Assembly: GCF_021245985.1 (NCBI RefSeq)
Contig: NZ_JAJQXA010000001.1
Coordinates: forward strand, 124,001 to 188,000
Reading direction: 5' to 3'
Length of the DNA stretch: 64,000 nt
From: Flavobacterium soyae
GTDB taxonomy: Bacteria > Bacteroidota > Bacteroidia > Flavobacteriales > Flavobacteriaceae
Below are positions 61,070 to 64,000 of the stretch, piece after piece. Within the stretch, counting starts at the first letter, position 1; every line of letters starts with the position of its first letter. Both the position numbers and the translations under genes were made by a program. Under the pieces are notes generated by a model. The model was not told the origin of the DNA, did not search any database, and saw only the letters and a program-made list of their open reading frames with translations.

Positions 61070-62374
61070 CTAATTTTTATTAATACTGTACTGTGACAGG
61101 GTTACACTTTCAAAAACCGTTTGCAAGTCAGCAATTAAATCTTCGACATCTTCTATTCCAACAGAAAGTCGGACTAAATCTTTTGTAACTCCTGCAGCCA
61201 ATTGCTCTTCTTCAGACAATTGCTGGTGCGTGGTACTTGCCGGGTGAATAATCAGCGATTTTGTATCACCAATATTGGCCAGCAGAGAAAACAATCTTGT
61301 TTCGTCTACCACTTTTTTAGCGGCATCAAAACCTCCTTTTAATCCAAAAGTGATAATGCCGCTTTGTCCTTCCGGAAGATATTGTTGTGCTAAATCATAA
61401 TATTTATTTGATTTCAAACCTGGATAATTTACCCAAACCACCTCATCTTGTTTCTCTAACCATTCGGCCAGAATCAAAGCATTTTCGCTGTGTTTTTTAA
61501 TTCGGATAGGAAGTGTTTCTAATCCCTGAATAATCTGGAAAGCATTAAATGGACTTAAAGCTGCTCCAAAATCACGTAATCCTTCGATTCTTGCTTTTGC
61601 AATAAAGGCCGCATTTCCTAAAGCTTCGTGATATACTAATCCGTGATATCCTGCAGATGGTTCTGTAAATTCAGGAAATTTTCCGTTAGACCAGTCAAAA
61701 GTTCCGGCGTCGATAATTGCGCCTCCTAATGAAGTTCCATTTCCGGCAATATATTTTGTTAAGGAGTGAATTACAATATCGGCACCATATTTAATTGGGT
61801 TTAATAAATAAGGTGTCGCAACTGTATTATCTACTATAAATGGCACTTTGAATGCTTTGGCTTCCGCCGAAATTCCTTTTAAATCTAATACATCCAGTTT
61901 TGGATTTCCCAGTGATTCTACAAAGAATGCCCTTGTATTTTCTTTTGCTGCTTTTGTAAAGTTTTCAGGCTTTGAAGGATCTACAAAAGTGGTTGTAATT
62001 CCTAATCGCGGTAATGTTACACTTAATAAGTTGTACGTTCCGCCGTATAAACTGTTTGATGCTACGATATGATCGCCGGTTCTAAGCAAAGTCAAAAATG
62101 TTGTTGAAATTGCCGATGCTCCAGATGCAGTAACTACAGCTCCAATTCCGCCTTCGAGAGCTGCTAATCGCTGCTCTAAAACATCATTTGTTGGGTTATT
62201 TAATCGGGTATAAATAAATCCAGCTTCGGCAAGGCCAAATAAATTGGCGGCATGGTCGGCATTATTAAATACATATGATGATGTCTGGTAAATTGGCACT
62301 GCTCTTGTTCCTGAATTTTTAGTAACATCATGTCCTGCGTGTAATGCGTTTGTTGCAAATTTTTGTGTACTCAT
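61070..62374 (-). CDS. metY: O-acetylhomoserine aminocarboxypropyltransferase (sulfhydrylase)
   Basis: 434 residues: FATNALHAGHDVTKNSGTRAVPIYQT (about 6-31, typical MetY N-terminus), TRLNNPTNDVLEQRLAALEGG, SASAISTTFLT-type cofactor loop near 83-95, IVDNTVATPYLLNP (180-193) and PLP Lys207 in HSLTKYIAGNGTS. The longer length and insert around 220-250 (FPEFTEPSAGYHGLVYHE) distinguish OAH sulfhydrylase from MetB/MetZ. It makes homocysteine from acetylhomoserine and sulfide. The small gene 62432-62620 lies 57 bases upstream, after the Met/Cys attenuator. Confidence 0.95.
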   Translation of the reverse strand: MSTQKFATNALHAGHDVTKNSGTRAVPIYQTSSYVFNNADHAANLFGLAEAGFIYTRLNNPTNDVLEQRLAALEGGIGAVVTASGASAISTTFLTLLRTGDHIVASNSLYGGTYNLLSVTLPRLGITTTFVDPSKPENFTKAAKENTRAFFVESLGNPKLDVLDLKGISAEAKAFKVPFIVDNTVATPYLLNPIKYGADIVIHSLTKYIAGNGTSLGGAIIDAGTFDWSNGKFPEFTEPSAGYHGLVYHEALGNAAFIAKARIEGLRDFGAALSPFNAFQIIQGLETLPIRIKKHSENALILAEWLEKQDEVVWVNYPGLKSNKYYDLAQQYLPEGQSGIITFGLKGGFDAAKKVVDETRLFSLLANIGDTKSLIIHPASTTHQQLSEEEQLAAGVTKDLVRLSVGIEDVEDLIADLQTVFESVTLSQYSINKN

Positions 62375-62431
62375 GATTTCTTAGTTTTTTAAATATTGTT
62401 AATACGATATATATTGAAATTGTGAATTGAT

Positions 62432-62620
62432 TTAAATAAAATATTCTTCAGCTTCCTCTTCAAGAGCATACATTTGAAACAGTAATGATTTTTGACTTTT
62501 TCTATCTTGCTCCGTTTTTATTCTGACAACTTCTCTAGTTATCTCTTCTGATCTATTATTGTTTTTTTGAGAATCGTTTCTCAATAAGTATTCTATTGCA
62601 ATTGAATTTAATGTTTTCAT
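62432..62620 (-). CDS. Small protein downstream of the Met/Cys attenuator, paralog of 59007-59207
   Basis: 62 residues from the ATG at 62620 (MKTLNSIAIEYLLRNDSQKN), followed by a charged helix (SEEITREVVRIKTEQD) and SLLFQMYALEEEAEEYFI at the C-terminus. A longer frame from 62674 runs through the terminator and is not used. The C-terminal motif is shared with the 66-residue protein at 59007; the rest differs. Its position between an attenuator and metY suggests it belongs to the same regulon, perhaps as a small regulator or partner. Function unknown. Confidence 0.65.
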   Translation of the reverse strand: MKTLNSIAIEYLLRNDSQKNNNRSEEITREVVRIKTEQDRKSQKSLLFQMYALEEEAEEYFI

Positions 62621-62646
62621 AATTTGTAATTTAAAAGTGTGGAAAT

Positions 62647-62682
62647 GAAAAAAGCCCTTTCGGATGGCGACCAAAAGGGCTT
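62647..62682 (-). terminator. Attenuator terminator 2
   Basis: Minus strand: AAGCCCTTTTGG (62682-62671), 7-base loop, CCGAAAGGGCTT (62663-62652), then a T-run. 12-bp stem with one mismatch. The 5' arm CTTTTGG is an exact complement of CCAAAAG inside the last codons of the leader ORF (62723-62717). Thus either terminator or antiterminator can form. Confidence 0.87.
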
Positions 62683-62713
62683 ATAGTTTAACTATAACAA
62701 AGATTTTATCTTT

Positions 62714-62794
62714 TCACTTTTGGCAACAGCAACGTTGGATGCACATTTGCATCATACTACAACACATCATATTATTTCTTGCTATTGTTTTCAT
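62714..62794 (-). CDS. Putative Met/Cys-rich leader peptide 2
   Basis: ATG at 62794, 26 codons, TGA at 62716-62714. After MKTIARNN come Met9-Met10-Cys11-Cys12-Ser13-Met14-Met15-Gln16-Met17-Cys18, and later Cys22-Cys23-Cys24 before a final Gln-Lys. Six Met and six Cys codons in 26 is far above what an AT-rich gene would have, and is the pattern of attenuator leader peptides. The last codons overlap the antiterminator strand (CCAAAAG). It is followed by terminator 2, then the small protein gene and metY. The gap 62621-63174 otherwise holds repeats. Confidence 0.7.
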   Translation of the reverse strand: MKTIARNNMMCCSMMQMCIQRCCCQK

Positions 62795-62840
62795 TTTAAT
62801 TTAAAATTTAATTTTTTTAAATTCGACTAATTCGATAGAG

Positions 62841-62872
62841 TAAATGTAATATTTATTTATTTAACTGCCAAA
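62841..62872 (-). promoter_or_regulatory. Promoter of the leader 2/metY transcript
   Basis: TTTG (62872-62869), 20 bases, then TACATTTA (62848-62841), one base off TAnnTTTG. Start of transcription would be near 62834, 40 bases before the leader ATG. Confidence 0.6.
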
Positions 62873-62931
62873 TAAAATTTTGATATTTAACATTAAAATT
62901 TTTATAGGTCGCGTAAATACTGGAAAATTGA

Positions 62932-63158
62932 CCACAGATTTTACGGATTAAACGGATTGACACGGGTTTCTTTTTTATTTAATGTAATATAAAAACCATT
63001 TACATGGATTGAAAAAGGTTAGCCACAGATTAAAAAGATTACATTGATTTTAAAAATCAGTGCTAATTCGTTTAATCCGTAAAATCTGTGGCCTATTCTT
63101 TTTAGAAATATTAATTTAAAAAATCAGTGCCAATCCGTTTAATCCGTAAAATCTGTGG
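62932..63158. repeat. Three-copy inverted/direct repeat (CCACAGATTTTACGGATT type)
   Basis: 62932-62959 and 63131-63158 are perfect 28-bp complements. A shorter copy of the right arm (about 63066-63090, TTTAATCCGTAAAATCTGTGG) lies between, followed by the same GCCTATT. The family matches the arms at 10481-10564. Confidence 0.88.
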
Positions 63159-63174
63159 CCTATTTCTCTTTACT

Positions 63175-64000
63175 TTAAAATTTAAAACTCAAACGAGCAA
63201 ATCCAAATCTTCCGTTTAATCCAAATTGCGATACGGCTCTTGAATATGCAAACTGATTTGCATTTGTCAAGTCTGTACTTGGTGCCGGAGATAAAGTTGG
63301 AGTTGTATTTGTAAAAGCTGGAGTTGACGGATTATTTCTGTCCGGATAAACATCTCCTATATTATTGAAACCAACAGTTGCTCTAAAATGTTCGTTGATT
63401 TGATATCCGAAAGATAAATCGGTAACTAATTTTGCGCTGTATTCTGGATGTTCGTAAACAGAAGCAAATCCGTCTAAATTAACATCTGTCGCTCCCGGAT
63501 CTGTTACTTTTCCGAAATAACTGTTTCTTAAATAAATATCCAGTTTTTTAATACTGAAAGTTGTTGTTAAGTTCGCCTTCAATTTCGGAATTGCTTCTTC
63601 TAAATAAACTCGGCTTGACTCAGGAAAAAATGAATATATATAAGGATCTCCTCCTGCATTCACAATAGACTGCGGAATATGTAAATCTCCTACTCTTTTT
63701 GTTTCATTATAACTTAAAGCAAAATCATTTCTGATGACAAAATCCTGAATTACATCATATTTTTGAGAAATTACGACATCAATTCCTTTCGTTTCAGAGT
63801 CGATTCCGTTTGTCCAGAACGAAGCTCTTTCTACACCTTTCAAATCAAATGCTTGTTGAAACAATGTCAAGGCATCTTTTTGTGTTTGTGATGCAGCGGC
63901 ATTTATCTGCGCATCTGTTGGTCTTGCATATTGTCCAGATAAAACAATTCTGTCGTTGATTCTTGTAAAATAAGCGTCGGTTGCGATTGTGATATTGGCT
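63175..64000 (-). CDS. TonB-dependent outer-membrane receptor, C-terminal part (5' end outside window)
   Basis: The minus-strand frame stays open to the right edge (about 275 codons visible), starting within ANITIATDAYFTRINDRIVLSG. The pattern is a series of barrel strands (YNETKRVGD, NLTTTFSIKKLDIYLRNSYFGKV, SAKLVTDLSFGYQINEHFRATVGFNNIGDVYPDRN) ending FARLSFKF, with the terminal Phe of outer-membrane receptors. NNIGDVYPDRN near the end is frequent in TonB receptors. Substrate unknown. N-terminal plug lies outside the window. Confidence 0.9.
   Translation of the reverse strand, partial: ANITIATDAYFTRINDRIVLSGQYARPTDAQINAAASQTQKDALTLFQQAFDLKGVERASFWTNGIDSETKGIDVVISQKYDVIQDFVIRNDFALSYNETKRVGDLHIPQSIVNAGGDPYIYSFFPESSRVYLEEAIPKLKANLTTTFSIKKLDIYLRNSYFGKVTDPGATDVNLDGFASVYEHPEYSAKLVTDLSFGYQINEHFRATVGFNNIGDVYPDRNNPSTPAFTNTTPTLSPAPSTDLTNANQFAYSRAVSQFGLNGRFGFARLSFKF

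Noticed and set aside
62621..62674. Longer start for the 62-residue small protein
   Set aside because: The extra 18 codons overlap the attenuator terminator, so the ATG at 62620 is used.

Overview
The window reads as a chromosome segment of a gliding Bacteroidota bacterium, most likely a Flavobacterium close to F. johnsoniae. Evidence: AT-rich DNA; gliding genes gldD, gldE and gldA; a secreted protein with a type IX (type B) C-terminal sorting domain; upstream boxes of the Bacteroidota type (TTG about 20 nt before TAnnTTTG); a methionine synthase split into two genes; a sulfite reductase with a C-terminal HEPN-like extension; and many intergenic palindromes. No tRNA, rRNA, CRISPR, prophage or intact insertion sequence was seen.

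Layout. 1-5.4 kb: partial EamA transporter, HMA-domain lipoprotein, and the gldD-gldE-ssb...mutY group. 5.5-7.8 kb: HU protein, a 30-residue basic protein, RNase G. 8-16.3 kb: penicillin-binding protein 1C with a giant alpha-2-macroglobulin lipoprotein. 16.5-23.1 kb: tadA, two tandem TonB-like proteins, dxs, a DUF3078 protein, dgt. 23.3-26.3 kb: Lrp regulator divergent from metE. 26.4-35.3 kb: outer-membrane barrel, gldA, PLP decarboxylase, T9SS-exported protein, dicarboxylate symporter, methyltransferase. 35.5-41.7 kb: metF, a four-helix-bundle gene, and the two metH genes under a SAM riboswitch. 41.8-52.6 kb: assimilatory sulfate reduction (ferredoxin-NADP reductase, siroheme synthesis, sulfite reductase, cysN, cysD, cysH, TauE exporters, Rrf2 regulator). 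52.8-62.8 kb: homoserine/methionine synthesis (metZ-like, OsmC, thrA, metX with a second SAM riboswitch, a divergent homoserine dehydrogenase, metY). The right edge cuts a TonB-dependent receptor.

How the genes work together. From 35 to 63 kb the DNA is almost one sulfur-to-methionine regulon on the minus strand: sulfate to APS (CysDN), APS to sulfite (CysH of the cysteine-rich type, no APS kinase seen), sulfite to sulfide (siroheme sulfite reductase with its own siroheme genes and an FNR), sulfide plus acetylhomoserine to homocysteine (ThrA, MetX, MetY/MetZ), and homocysteine to methionine (MetH with MetF, or MetE).

Most notable finding: besides two SAM-I riboswitches, the metY end carries what look like two ribosome-dependent attenuators. 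A 26-codon leader ORF (62794-62714) has six Met and six Cys codons and ends in bases able to pair with the 5' arm of the following terminator. A second, related unit (leader 59453-59352, terminator 59282-59318) has the same geometry. Each is followed by a small protein gene; the two small proteins share a C-terminal motif and are of unknown function. The arrangement suggests Met/Cys-responsive attenuation of a small-protein family plus metY. This is inferred from sequence only. The intergenic regions also hold many families of long inverted repeats and 7-8-nt degenerate word repeats.
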